A stretch of DNA of 64,000 nt from Liolophura sinensis (GCF_032854445.1 NC_088297.1:17063127-17127126); one strand, 5' to 3'. Positions 11,760 through 22,919 are shown, counted from the first letter of the stretch. Made by a program: numbers and translations. Notes: generated by a model not told the origin, from the letters alone.

Positions 11760-11962
11760 GTATAATCGCAGTCAAACATAAAAACGAAAAGCTAAACAAT
11801 GGAAGCAAATATCTGAGTTCAAATGTGTGATTTATGATGCACATTTGCCACACATTTGCTGAACATTTGCCACACATTTGCCACACATTTGCCCCACATT
11901 GGAACTCATATATTTGATTTCATTGTTTAGCATTTTTTTCGTGTGTGATTACGATTATTGAC
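11760..11962. mobile_element. MITE-like element with 66-bp inverted arms and a tandem-repeat loop
   Basis: Left arm 11761-11826 and right arm 11893-11961 are reverse complements. In the inner 35 bp, beginning TAAACAATGGAAGCAAATAT, about 31 positions match; the outer part (ATAATCG..TCA..AC..GAAAA) is weaker. The roughly 65-bp loop is a short tandem repeat of a 10-bp CACATTTGCC-type unit. The structure fits a non-autonomous foldback element whose loop has expanded. Confidence 0.7.
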
Positions 11963-12209
11963 TTTTACATCACCCTCATCGAAGTCAAGGTTTGGGGGAA
12001 CGGGGTATGGGAGTCGTCTTTCATTCTTGGAAATGTTGTGGGATGGAAGGCGGTTATTTTGGACATCCACATTGTAGTTTTGTTTTTATTCTTTATTCAT
12101 CCACCACGTAGAAGACGGTTCAGTCTCGTTGCACAGCTGATCTTGATTTTTTTTAAGTGGTACCCAATGGTAGCGTGAGCCAAGAGGACACAGACAGCCG
12201 CAGAATGGT

Positions 12210-12611
12210 ATGAGCGAAAGGAATACCACAGACATCCACAAAGCCCTCAAAAACGCACATCAGAAAAGTAACCTTGCATTTTTGATGTATCAACCTCAAA
12301 TATTGCCCAGAGAACCTCAAATATTGCCCAGAGAACCTCAGATGTTGCCCAGAGAGCCTCGCATATTGCCCCAAAAACCTCAGATGTTGCCCAGAGAACC
12401 TCAAATATTGCCCAGAGAACCTCAAATATTGCCCAGAGATCCTCAGATGTTGCCCAGAGAACCTCAGATGTTGCCCAGAAAACCTCAAATATTGTCCAGA
12501 GAACCTCAGATGTCGCCCAGAGAACCTCAGATATTGCCCACAGAACATCAGATGTTGCCCAAAGAACCTCAGATATTGCCCACAAAACCTCAGATATTAC
12601 CCAGAGAATGA
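12210..12611 (+). CDS. Doubtful open frame over a 21-bp repeat (heptapeptide PQILPRE)
   Basis: A 133-codon frame starts at ATG 12210. After about 28 unique residues it becomes roughly 15 tandem heptapeptides near PQILPRE. A 21-bp unit keeps any frame open as long as one unit lacks a stop, and other frames are also open here: the minus strand gives FSGQYLR and (L)WAIFEV repeats. Openness is therefore weak evidence for coding. No signal peptide, domain or splice context supports a gene. It may be a chance frame or raw material for a new repeat protein. Confidence 0.15.
   Translation: MSERNTTDIHKALKNAHQKSNLAFLMYQPQILPREPQILPREPQMLPREPRILPQKPQMLPREPQILPREPQILPRDPQMLPREPQMLPRKPQILSREPQMSPREPQILPTEHQMLPKEPQILPTKPQILPRE
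12291..12606. repeat. 21-bp minisatellite, about 15 copies
   Basis: Unit CCTCA(A/G)AT(A/G)TTGCCCAGAGA plus A. Copies differ mainly at the A/G positions. There are almost no length changes, so the 3-base phase is kept through the whole array. Confidence 0.92.
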
Positions 12612-12879
12612 GGATGCGTGTTATGTATTAATGAATGAGCATACTGTAACAGTAATGTAATATCATACATAACGTAGGAACAGACAGAACACATATAAAT
12701 GAGCACTGGGGGTCACTATGTCAGCCATGGAAGCGGCCTGTAACCGAGAAATTCCGCCACTGATATGAATAAAACAATGTTGAAAAGGCCTGCTTATGGG
12801 CGCTCAGCTCGATGTTTCATTACATGGACATGTTATGGCATTACTCGGTGAGTGTTTCATTATTCGTTTATTATTTCAC

Positions 12880-13118
12880 AAAGGTGTCCGGGGAGATTAG
12901 CATGCCAGCACGGCGCAATGACCCAGGAGCCTTTCACTAATGCGGTCGCTGTGAGTTCAAGTCCAGCTCATGCTGGCTTCCTCTCTGGCGGTACGTGGGA
13001 AGGTCTGACAGCAACCCTAAGAATGGTCGTGGGTTTTTCCTCGGGTTTCCCCTGGGCTTGGCCGGTTTACTTCCACCACAAGGGAAACAGTGTTGAGTAT
13101 GGCGTTTAAGACCAAATA
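12880..13118 (+). mobile_element. SINE family S1, near full length with tRNA-like head
   Basis: The head (about 12880-12975) carries GGGGAGATTAGCATGCCAGC in the place of an A box, and GTGAGTTCAAGTCC, which matches a pol III B box. The body blocks GTACGTGGGAAGG, ATGGTCGTGGGTTT and GTTGAGTATGGCGTTTAAGA follow, and the tail ends AAATAAAT. The A-box part is diverged, so it is probably inactive. Confidence 0.8.
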
Positions 13119-13770
13119 AATCAGTTTAATACTTTATATATGATCGACAGACTTGCTCTGTTGTTACCACAGAATACATTAGTCGGTGTAACGGTGATAT
13201 TGTGTTAACCGAAGCATAATAGCATGTTTCAATGACATAGTCTGTCAAATACTCAGAAAACGTAACATGACGATTTTGAAATATAACTCGTGTTTTAAAT
13301 ATTAATGTCGTGTTAATCAAACATATGGTTCTGTCATTTGGCCTGGAAAATGCACAAAAACGTTTTCACCAACATTCTTGTCACCATCGATCGCTTCCCA
13401 GAAGTCTCCTGGACCCAGTCTGCCAACGACTAAAACCATCATGCTAAATATTTTATTTTTGTCCTCATGTATATTACTGAGAGTGGGCGAACAGTGGGCG
13501 AGTGGTTACATCTTTCCTCCATTAACATAGCGTACATTTACGAGGGAAAGTTTGTCATCAATTTACCATAGACCGGTGGTTTAACCTGAATTCTCCGAAC
13601 CGTCCTCGTGATAGTGTGCCAAATTCTTCAGTATATCTTTACACGACAATAAAATAAAAACGATGAATATTTCTTATAAGAGTTTAACGCCATGGTCAAG
13701 AACGGTTCTCCTTCCAGGGAAACCAAGGAAATCCACGCCATACACATGTACTAAATGCTTGACCAGAGCG
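13119..13770. other. No gene recognised
   Basis: AT-rich, with no supported frame or repeat. Confidence 0.4.
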
Positions 13771-13773
13771 ACC

Positions 13774-13836
13774 CATTTATTTGTTTTATGCCGTACTCAA
13801 GAATATTTCACTTTTAAACGGCGGTCAGGATGATGA
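13774..13836 (-). mobile_element. SINE family S1, 3' fragment
   Basis: TTTATTTGTTTTATGCCGTA, then CTCAAGAATATTTCACTT and ACGGCGGTCAGGAT: the S1 3' end read on the minus strand, abruptly ended. Confidence 0.65.
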
Positions 13837-13927
13837 TTGGACCCATTAAGATAACTTTTCGAAAGCTCTAGCAGCTCTGACCCAAGCTAAGCTGAACTTT
13901 GCTATATTATTGCCCCATTTTAGATCC

Positions 13928-14176
13928 GAGTGCCAGTGCTTGGGGGTTTAGCGTCGTACTTAACAATTTTTCAGTAATATGACGACGAAGAAGTCCTTAG
14001 AGTGAATGTACGTGTAATATGCCACTGTGTTACAGGACCGATTTCAACCGCTCTTTTATCTAGTGCAGCTTCAATGAGATAACTTACCGAAAGCAACTTA
14101 TCCACCCCGCCCGAGTAATTATATTGATTAATGGGTTAACCAGTCGTTGTACTATCCCCATAGTGCTGAACGCCAG
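13928..14176 (-). mobile_element. SINE family S2, head-truncated copy with 9-bp TSD
   Basis: The S2 body (GTCGTACTTAACAATTTTTC, then CGCTCTTTTATCTAGTGC, then CCCGCCCGAG) is bounded by the direct repeat TTTAGATCC at 13919-13927 and 14177-14185. The tRNA-like head present at 36720 and 55510 is missing. The duplication shows that the copy arrived already truncated, as expected for incomplete target-primed reverse transcription. Confidence 0.8.
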
Positions 14177-14185
14177 TTTAGATCC

Positions 14186-16327
14186 CAATTACTCGAGTAA
14201 ACGGTTCTCCATTGGTCATTGGCCGATCTAATAACTGGAGAGTGACGTTATACTAAATAGGTCACCAAGATTTCTTCTCAGACTGACTGGTTGATCGATT
14301 ATAAATTTTCACACATACGATACGATACAAAAGTTTCACAGGTTGAAGAAAATGGAACATCCGTGGAAAACCACCGACCTTGTAAAAAGTATTCAGAAAT
14401 GGTTTATTGGTACAGCACACACAATACAGAGGCTCTCAGCTCAACATTTTAAATATATGTTTGTTTCCGTGGTCAAATATGTACTAAGGCGCTTTTTAAA
14501 AAAGAAGGAAATATTTCGCCGACGAGGTTGATATTTCGTCTCAAGCGTTTCCACTGCAACATTTAGAACCGATGCGAATAACCAATATATATAACTGATG
14601 TCACAATATGGACAAAGCTGATGTTGAGCTTTGTTCTGTTAATATGAGCAGTGACTGATACAGGCTGGTTCAAGCAAGATCAAGAAATCAGAACATAATT
14701 TGTAGCAAGAAAGCATCAGCTATAAATTTCTACCATTGAAAGGCGAATTGGAAATTGGCTATCGTGATCAAAGAGATTGATCTAGTGAAATACCTTAAAT
14801 CGTTACTCAGCAATTACCGGTGTTTTTCTCAAGACAACAACAACGTGGAAGTTGTAAGTACCTGCGAGTCGTTCTGATTTGCGGCGTGTTTGATGCTGAC
14901 TCCTACAAAAGGCTTGATTGGCTGCCGCTCCCAGAGGACACAAAGACACACGTGTTGACTCGAATTGCCAAGGCGAAATTACAAGGCGATTGCAGATGAA
15001 TTATGCCATGCTTGCTAAGCAGTTTCAGAGCAACCCTCGAGGATAAGTCTTAATCAGTCTGTGTAAGGAACGCAGAGGCAAAGCAAACATAGAACCCGGC
15101 CACAGACGTTCATTAGGAAAATAAATCATCCTTTAAACGAGTTTTGGCTATAGAAAATTAATGAAATTGCTCTAGACAATGCATTAAGATATCAACCCAA
15201 GCCGTGGACACTTCCTTTTTTCTTTAACCTCATGAATGTAAAACTGCTCTCATGCTAACGGTATTCTACCTTCAGGAGACATCGTTGTCTTGACCATCTA
15301 ACGTTCCTATATGCAGGTTCAAATCCAGCTCTCGACGATTCGGGATTGAAAACAGGCCGAGATTTGTCAGCTACGTTGCAAAGGACAATGATGTTATTTC
15401 CGAGTTTGATAGGGTTTCGTCAACGTATAAATCTGTGGGATAAGTGAGGTATTTTTAGTACGTCTTTAATTCCCATAATATTTTTTAGCTGAGCGTCGCA
15501 TATAACGTCGTTAAATGGAGGTTATAAAAGTGTGACGTCAGGGCTAAGTCATTACAGTGAGCATGGGGCGAAATTTGCGTTTGGGAACTTTTAATATTAG
15601 AATTGAAGGACATATATTAATTGTTTTCCTTCTAATTCACACCACGCTTTTTTATGACTGTACCAGTTTTTTCCATTTCCTTGAAGTCTCTGAGACATCA
15701 TGGTTTCGTCTCAAATTTATTTCAAAGTATTTCTTCCAACAGAATAGAGCAAACTTTTTTCCATTACATTGAAGTGTTACAAAAAAAATCGTCTCTAGTT
15801 ATTCATTGCATTGACAGCATTGTTTACAATCCTGAGGTCGTACGTTTGAGTTCAGGTTCACCTTTTTCCATCCAAAGATCCTCTGACTTTGCTGAAGTTC
15901 CACAAGGTGCGAGTCTCCTCTGGGTGACATTTGTCACAAATTGTCTTTACTATGTGTTAACACTTTACACACATAAATATTATTGGCAACGCTAGGTTAA
16001 ATATTCAGTGTGCCGAGGCATCCAGATATTCCCTTTTGCATGCACTATGTTATAACTTGTCAGCCACCAGCACCATAATCATTAAGTCCACTCCTTGTTT
16101 GGGTGATAACATGAAAATACAAAGAGAGGTATTCTTATTACAAATTTGTTTCAGAATTAACGAGCTTGCGTGTCAGGTTTCAGTCAATCTGAGTCCTCCC
16201 ACTCAGTACGTCGAACAAGACTAATCAACTAAATAAATAATCGCAGCCAGTCTAATGCTGGCAGGCGCCGGTCTAGACATTAGAATACAAAGTAAACCGT
16301 TACTGACAAAAAAAAACATGTTCCGCA
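14186..16327. other. No gene recognised
   Basis: Frames of 62-113 codons at 14343-14531, 15557-15995 and 16036-16224 have no recognisable domain. A GGTTCAAATCCAGCTCTCG run near 15315 resembles a tRNA T-arm and also a run in module E of the 32-50 kb array, so it is probably a SINE or tRNA-like remnant. Confidence 0.35.
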
Positions 16328-16328
16328 A

Positions 16329-16456
16329 TATACCACAAGTATTAGAGATATTATATCATACGATGTTTAACATGTGGAACGGTACACTAAATTATACCAC
16401 AAGTATCAGAGATATTATATCATACGATGTTTAACAAGTGGAACGGTACACTAAAT
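16329..16456. repeat. 64-bp tandem duplication
   Basis: Two adjacent copies (16329-16392, 16393-16456) beginning TATACCACAAGTAT differ at only two or three bases. A recent local duplication. Confidence 0.9.
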
Positions 16457-16500
16457 TCGCTAACATTTTTATGAATTTCACTCAGAATAATCCATATAGC

Positions 16501-17852
16501 GCCAGGCATGACATCACATCCAGTCACAGGATATTGACACCAGGCTGGACACCCCACCCAGTCATAGTATAGACACTAGACTTGGCACCCATCCAGCCAT
16601 AGTATACTGACATCAGACATGATACTACCTACCACACACAGCATACCGACACCAAACATGACCACCACCCAGACATAGAGTACTGACACCAGGCATGACA
16701 CTTTCACCTAGACGCAGCATACAGACACCAAACATGACTTGCACTCAAACGTAGTATACTGACACCAGACATGACACTACCACTAAGACACAGTGTTACC
16801 AGGCGTAATACTGTCACCCAACCACAGTATACTGACACCAATTATGACTACCACCCAGACACTGCATACCAACACCTGACATGACACTATCACCCAAACA
16901 TAACATACAGACACCAAACATGACTACCACCCACACACAGTATACTGACACCTGACATGACACTACCACCCAGCCACAGTATATTGACACCAAACATGAT
17001 CTCCACGCACACACAGAATGCCACCCAGACAGAACATACCAACACCTGATATTACACCAATCAGATACAGTGTCACCAGGCATGACACTATCACCCATCC
17101 ACAATATACTGACACCAAACATGACACTACCACACAGACACAATATACTGACACCAAACATGACACTATCACACAGACACAGTATACTGACACCAAACAT
17201 GACACTACCACACAGACACAGTATACTGACACCAAACATGACACTACCAGCCAGCCACAGTATATTGACACCAAACTTGACTACCAGCCATGCACAGTAT
17301 ACGAACACCTGACATGATACTATCACTCAGACACAGTGTCACCAGGCATGGCACTACCACACAGACGCAGCATACCGACACCTGACATGACACTACCTCT
17401 CAGACACAGTGTCACCCAACATGGCATTATCACCTAGACACAGCATACATACACTAAACATGAATACCACACAGACACAGTATAACGACGCCTGACGTGT
17501 TACTACCGCTCAGACACAGCATACCAGATACCAAACATGACTAGCACCCAGACACAGCATACTGACACGTGGCATGACACTGACACCTGACATGATACTG
17601 ACATCAAGCCATAGTATAATGACACCAAACTTGACTACCACTCCGACACAGCATACAGATACCAAACATGACTACCACCTAGGCACAGTATACTGACACC
17701 AAACATGACATTATCACGTAGGCACAGTATACCGACGTCAGGCATGACACCCACACCCAGTCTTGGTATACTGACCCAAGACATCAGACTTTCACCCGAA
17801 CTGGGTATATTAACAACAAACATGCGATCCATACAATCACGGTATACTGACA
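16501..17852. repeat. 39-bp minisatellite, about 34 copies
   Basis: Unit around CAGTATACTGACACCAAACA, TGACACTACCAC and ACAGACA; the period is exactly 39 in the central part (17110-17270), with more decay at the edges. Since 39 is a multiple of 3, long frames stay open on both strands (170 codons minus strand at 16814-17326; 99 codons plus strand). I regard these as by-products: no start context, domain or other coding feature supports them. Confidence 0.9.
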
Positions 17853-18300
17853 CCAGATCGTTGGATGCTTGGTATCTCCCCTTACGCTAAATACAGCTGT
17901 TATCAATTTTAATTTATTTTTATTTTTTTAAAGTAACCAGTTAACACCCCACCCTTAATCAGTTACACATGTATGTAATTAATATGACATCTGTAATTTA
18001 GACCTGTCCCAATATTGGACATGTTTCCACAAAAGTGTCGAGCGAGCTGTTGACATGACCACCAGTAGCACAGACAAATCGCTTTTGGCAGTTATATTGC
18101 TATTTTGATGCATGTGAAACGTCCAAAAAAAAAACCCCCAGAAATATTGACCCAAAATGAAGCCTTCTTCCTCCTTTATGGGTAGTTATTTGTCACAAAA
18201 TTACATAAATGTGCAGCCTGTGTTCTGAATCTTGAAGTCGGCCTTTTAGTTTTTGGTGGTTTGTGTTATACGTTGTTTTGAGAAATGGCGTTGCAACTGT
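17853..18300. other. No gene recognised
   Basis: AT-rich DNA with short A and C runs near 18126; nothing else supported. Confidence 0.4.
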
Positions 18301-18360
18301 TCATTTGGAACATCCTTATTGGTTGACTGCTGGTATACGGATGTCTGTTTCAACGCATAG
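18301..18360 (+). repeat. Isolated fragment of module B from the 32-53 kb array
   Basis: TGGAACATCCTTATTGGTTG and the bases after it match the section at 40190-40250 by eye, and the reverse complement of part of 45420-45500. It is 20 kb from the main array, so part of the array sequence is dispersed. Confidence 0.5.
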
Positions 18361-18742
18361 ATTCTTTTGATCTTTTCTTTAATTTAATACGTCACAGTTT
18401 CTGTGGAGTTGTGCTCATAAATAAAGAGGAAGATCATACGCTTTGCAACGTACCAGCAAAGAATGGTGTATGCCTTTTTTTCACAGCATGGAACCGACTT
18501 GTTTAGCATGGAAATGGTTCTGATACATCATATCTGACGACGTCTGAGACTCAACCAGGCGGAATATGTGTTAGGGGCTTTCCCGGAAAGAGTAATCGCC
18601 CTTTAGTGAATCGTTTAGAAACCAAAGGTGCATATATATATTTTGATACTTCAAAGTAGATTTAGTGAAAAACACGTTTACACTTTTAACTGATTTTACG
18701 CCTGTAAATTGTGAAATAGTCCGTGGATATATATAAAGATAT

Positions 18743-19154
18743 TCATATAGAGAGAGGTAGAGAATGGGAGTCAGCCTTACCCGTAGTAAGTTCGGCATAT
18801 AACGCCGCCAGGTATATGCCAGTATCAATAGCTTCAGCTAAAACTAGAATTTCTGAAGCCAAAGTACTCTTAACTACCCGCCTAATCCGTTTCGAATTGC
18901 AAGCTGGAGGACAGAATTTGCCTTCTTTTCCCACCCAAAGTACTAAGTACCCTCCCTTGTGAGCCCCAATCTGGCAAATTACCCATGGATGCATCACAAT
19001 ATATAACCAGTGAAAAGTTATCCCTGTTACCCATATCTTGGAATTTTAAAGACACCTTATCGGCCCGAATTTGTTTAATAATACGATTTGCCTCAGTCAA
19101 ATCTTGGACTTCTGCTACCTTGACACGGGTGGCTAAATTGCACGCATAGAACAT
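18743..19154 (-). pseudogene. Copia RNase H fragment
   Basis: The end of RT and the RNase H of the Copia element. The minus strand reads RPDIMFYACNLATR-like sequence, then SLVIYCDASMGNL with the first catalytic Asp, and after a frame change KSTLASEILVLAEAID with the catalytic Glu, followed by GIYLAALYAELTTG. The two sections lie in different frames (18882-19154 and 18743-18997). The sequence runs out at GKADSHSLPL and then meets the putative LTR end, so the last part of RNase H is deleted. RNase H would remove the RNA template during reverse transcription; this copy cannot work. Confidence 0.8.
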
Positions 19155-19434
19155 TATGTCCGGTCTGCTTTGATGACCTGTCCATAAAATCTGACCAATT
19201 TTGGACCTTTAGTACCGACTTTTCAGAGGTTGTAAGGCTCGACCCCTTTTGTTGACCCTTCCATTTATCTATGTTTATGGAAGAGAAATTAGAGCCATAG
19301 CTGTTCTGATAGAGAAAAATGTGCGATTCCTTAAATAAAAGTTATAGGCCTATATACCGGAAGGTTACACTATCTATATATTTTAAATCCCGATCGTACT
19401 TTGTTTACGAAAAATCGTCTGCCGGGTCAAGTTT

Positions 19435-20017
19435 TTACTTTTCGGCCCTGATTTCAAGCATGACAGATTTGCGTCGGTCATACCACGACAAAGAGGCATC
19501 ACCCAGACCATAAACACATTTATTCAATTTCCAGATCTGATCAGGGCAGTCGGCTTCTATAGGTGGACAAATAAAAACATCTCGTTCAATAAGGTTCTCC
19601 CCGCAGAAAGGCAGTCTTAACATCCATTGAACGGGGGGGGGGGGCAACTATTTTGAACAAACACAGTAAGTACTATTCTTCAGGCCTCTTTAGAACATGT
19701 GGGGGGAATCCCTGGGCACCAATTCGCACCTCAAAACCTCTCAGCTACCAGCCTAGCCTTTTGAATAGGACCATTTTCTAAATCGTACGCACCCATATAG
19801 TGGAAATACAATTCTGACCAGTGTATGGCACAACAGTGTAAATAGAGTTACTTTTCCAGCTTTCTAACTCGGCTCTTTTCGCATCCAACCATACACGTTC
19901 ATCAGCAACCTTCACATTATCACTATTATCTTTATCAATACTCTGAGCATTATCAGGTTGCACTGTAAGATTGACAGCTTGGCTTAAATCTACTGATTGT
20001 TTTACACCATGCAACAT
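19435..20017 (-). pseudogene. Copia reverse transcriptase fragments
   Basis: Minus-strand frames at 19778-20017 (ending AELESWKSNSIYTVVPYTGQ, the usual start of Copia RT) and 19435-19647 (ERDVFICPP, then IWKLNKCVYGLGDASLSWY, matching the Copia KLxKxxYGLxxAxxxWY signature). The section that should hold the catalytic YVDD box between 19435 and 19154 is missing or too decayed to read. No functional RT. Confidence 0.82.
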
Positions 20018-20034
20018 TTCTGGTGCTGTATATT

Positions 20035-20325
20035 CTACATTATGCCATGTTCCATTTTTGCCACCCCTTTCCCCTGCCGACCAATTACTCTTGCCGCCAA
20101 AGCTTCGCCATTTTCTGTACTTTCATAGGTTATAGACTGACCTGGTTTGACCTTTGACACATTCATAGCAGGGCTATCAGACAGGTTTTCAATTTCAGAA
20201 CACATAGATGGGTCATTTAGGCGGGTTGCATCCTCCCCTGAGATTTCATTATCAGACACTGAACATTCACAGTCACAGTTACTATCAATATCGTTAACAA
20301 TATCTGTTTTCACATCTCCATTCAA
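20035..20325 (-). pseudogene. Copia pol linker between integrase and RT
   Basis: An acidic, Ser/Asp-rich frame of 96 codons lies between integrase and RT. It has no domain of its own, and its position and composition fit the variable linker of Copia polyproteins. Confidence 0.55.
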
Positions 20326-20795
20326 GTCCCAGTCAATAGGATTGTTATTGTCTGATTTGTTTTCATTGCGTTAATCTTTTAGAGTATCTATATTATTGTT
20401 CACTTGTTAGTCCAAAGCATCAGAAACCACCTTCTTTGATGGGCTTGGGTGCACCCTCACACCTGTAACACCATGCCGTGCAAACATTACAGCACTGTCC
20501 TGTCCGATAACTGTTGCTGGGCCTATCCATTCACTGCTGTCGGGCCGTTTACAATACACTTTGTCACCAGGTTGGCAAAAGTCGACAAATACTTTTCTAA
20601 CGCTCGCCGAATTTTCTCCGAACTTGCAACCTCCTCAAAAGCTCCCCTGACATCATACATAGCTGAAATATGTTTCCTGAAGTTTTACCTTCTAACGCAG
20701 GGAGTGCATCACACAGCAGTGACGGCAGGTTCGGATTTCTGCCATAAAATGCTGGTACGGGCTGTAACCATGACAAATATGCAAACTATTCTTTG

Positions 20796-21143
20796 TCATG
20801 ATTGCCCAGCCAAGTGCAGTCTGCCAGTCACAGCTTTTTCAGTCTTAATTTTCAACACCATTGACGAAAGAGTTTGTCGTTCAAGTAGTCCATTGTTCCA
20901 CGGGCTGTAAGCTGCAGTTGATTTTAATTTAGTGTTAAAGTTTTGACACATGTCCCGAACATCCTCATTTTGAAACTCATCTCCGTTATCAGTGAATAGC
21001 TTCCGGCGAGCTCCATGTACCCCTATCCACACCTGAATGAAGTTCTGAACAAAGATAGACGGCCTCTTACTGGTCATCACTGTGGCTGCGCTGAAACGGG
21101 TAAGTACATCAATAATATGTAAATACCATAATCTTGAACCCAA
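20796..21143 (-). pseudogene. Copia integrase core (rve), partial
   Basis: A 115-codon minus-strand frame carries the core of a retroviral-type integrase: LHIIDVLTRFSAA (first Asp), LFTDNGDEFQNEDV (second Asp) and SPWNNGLLERQ (Glu). The D,D,E triad is complete in this fragment. The zinc-binding N-terminal part is not clearly readable in the same frame and the C-terminus is lost. The enzyme would join cDNA ends to target DNA. Confidence 0.85.
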
Positions 21144-21461
21144 CTGATGTAGGTCAACAGCAACAGTTTCATTAAAGGCAAGAGAATAGCCTACTGCAGG
21201 TTTTGGAAAAGGCTTTTTATACTAAGTACAAATCTCGCATTAGTTCACACAGTTCTCTAACTGTTTAAATAGCTCCGTGTTATGCTGACCTGCATTTTCT
21301 AACAGTTTCCTCATTTTTCGGAATATGCGTGTCCAACTTGACCATTAAGTTTATACAGTACCTTGTTTATTTCGTTTTCCGACACTTTATCTTCTGTCAC
21401 CAAAATCTGAGGCGTCCGTCCGCTTCTTTCATTTTCCTCTAGTGAGCAATTCCCAGTTAAA

Positions 21462-22052
21462 TCAATACAATAGTGTCCAGCTGAACTGCAGCTGGACTGG
21501 CTGTCTAAACATAGTGGCTTTGTCATTGCTTAAGTCTAATACAACTTCTGTCCGCTTTAGGGAAGTTCTGCTCAAAAATACAGGAATGTTAGCTTTGACT
21601 ACTTCAGTGTCAATACAACACTTAGTAGTACTAGTTGCTGCAGGGATGACTACATTTTGATACAATTTACACGATTTCGCACTTCTCCGTGTCCGCACCA
21701 CTGCTCTATTATTTTCATCCAAAAATTCCAGAAAGTTTTGTAACCGCTTTGAAGCACACGCTGTTCGAGTGCAGGCAGTGTCAATAACCGCACACCCAAA
21801 AGATTCGGTTAAAAAAATATCATTCACTGATTGGTCTGTTGCTAAAAGTGTAATGTTGCGGTTTTCTGTCGTACTGTCAGTCGGAACATTTTCTGTAAAA
21901 TTCACACTACTTTCCAATTTATCCATTTTATGAGGAGAGTCCTTAACCCAGTGAAAAACAGACCGACAAATAGGACATTTTGTTCTCCGACCATTTCTAC
22001 TGACAAATAGGACATTTTGTTCTCCGACCATTTCTACTGACAAATAGGACAT
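21462..22052 (-). pseudogene. Copia gag zinc knuckle and aspartic protease
   Basis: A 196-codon minus-strand frame. Residues about 31-43 read CPICRSVFHWVKDS, a CX2CX4HX4C zinc knuckle whose last Cys is Ser, so it is damaged. Further on, CAVIDTACTRTAC fits the protease active site (Asp-Thr in place of the usual DSG/DTG context). The first 30 residues are made of tandem copies of a 37-bp piece of the knuckle codons, so the true upstream gag frame is cut off. Confidence 0.75.
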
Positions 22053-22228
22053 TTTGTTCTCCGACCATTTCTACTGTCAAATAGGACATTTTGTTCTCCG
22101 ACCATTTCTACTGACAAATAGGACATTTTGTTCTCCGACCATTTCTACAGACAATAAGACATTTTGTTCTCCGACCATTTCTACTGACAAATAGGACATT
22201 TTGTTCTCCGACCATTTCTACCCATTGG
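21965..22228. repeat. 37-bp minisatellite grown from gag zinc-knuckle codons
   Basis: About seven copies of a 37-bp unit, GACAAATAGGACATTTTGTT plus CTCCGACCATTTCTACT; one unit near 22142 is one base shorter. On the minus strand one unit encodes SRNGRRTKCPIC, exactly the start of the knuckle in the adjoining gag. Since 37 is not a multiple of 3, each added unit shifts the frame. Confidence 0.9.
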
Positions 22229-22266
22229 GTTAGTACCTCTGGGAGAATACGATTTTGTTATCTGGC

Positions 22267-22866
22267 TTATATCCCGCAAGTCCTCCATTTGTCAAACCGA
22301 GTCTTTGTATACATAGCCTCTTCATTAAAGTTAATTCCGTTGTTTCTCTGTAACGGATTCTCTCCAAAAATCCGTTTAAGCGCAGATTTCATGGATGCAA
22401 AATTTAAGTCAGTAGCTGCCGTTAAAGTCATTTGTCTTTCTCGTGTAGATAAATTAGCCCAATCTAGAAGTGTAAAGGACAGAACGGCACCAGGTAAGGC
22501 CATATTATACTTCTTACACTGTGTATAACGCCTCTGAAATTCTATTATAAAATCCACCATGGACAGTTCCTATGTTTTTGAAAACAGTCAAACCTGGAGT
22601 TCGCTTTACATGCCAGATCAACACTATCTTGTTTAAAAAAAGTCCATCTAGGGCAGCCATTAAATTGCCCATAGCTTGGTCATAGTTCAAATCCTCTACA
22701 TTTAAATCCTGGGTTTTTGCTCGGGTTTGGCCAGTAAGACACAGCGTGTTTGCTTCTTCTTATCCAAGTCCATCACCAGTCGCCACACTGCTTTCTCGGT
22801 TTTCCAGGTTTCGTACAATGTTTCTAGTCCTAGTGCTGGTGGGGTCTTGTAATTACTCTGGGCCAT
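22267..22866 (-). pseudogene. Copia gag, broken
   Basis: The likely start is ATG at 22866 (MAQSNYKTPPALGLETL), followed by YETWKTEKAVWRLVMDLDKK; the frame stops at 22702. Gag-like sequence resumes in another frame at 22560-22267 (MVDFIIEFQRRYTQC, then LLDWANLSTRERQM). The TYETWK..W...TDL-type opening and the helical content fit Copia-class gag, the particle protein that packages the RNA. Confidence 0.7.
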
Positions 22867-22919
22867 AATTCCAACGCTCTGTTGCCAATGTGAAATACTC
22901 CATGGATATATAAAGATAT

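Larger units (their letters stand above)
18711..22919 (-). mobile_element. Ty1/Copia-type LTR retrotransposon, decayed
   Basis: Reading on the minus strand, the parts come in Copia order: gag (22866 down to about 22270), zinc knuckle and protease (22052-21462), integrase (21143-20796), reverse transcriptase (about 20017-19435), RNase H (19154-18743). Integrase ahead of RT defines Ty1/Copia. Stops, frameshifts and a deletion in RT break every gene. A roughly 30-bp direct repeat TGTGAAATA(G/C)TCC(G/A)TGGAT(AT)n..AAAGATAT occurs at 18711-18741 and 22889-22919. On the minus strand it ends TTTCACA, and next to it on the gag side comes TGGCAACAGAGCG, a possible primer-binding site. It may be the end of the LTRs, with the rest of the 3' LTR and the end of RNase H deleted. 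Confidence 0.85.

Noticed and set aside
16814-17326. 170-codon minus-strand frame over the 39-bp repeat
   Set aside because: The period is a multiple of three, so frames stay open without selection; there is no domain or coding signal.
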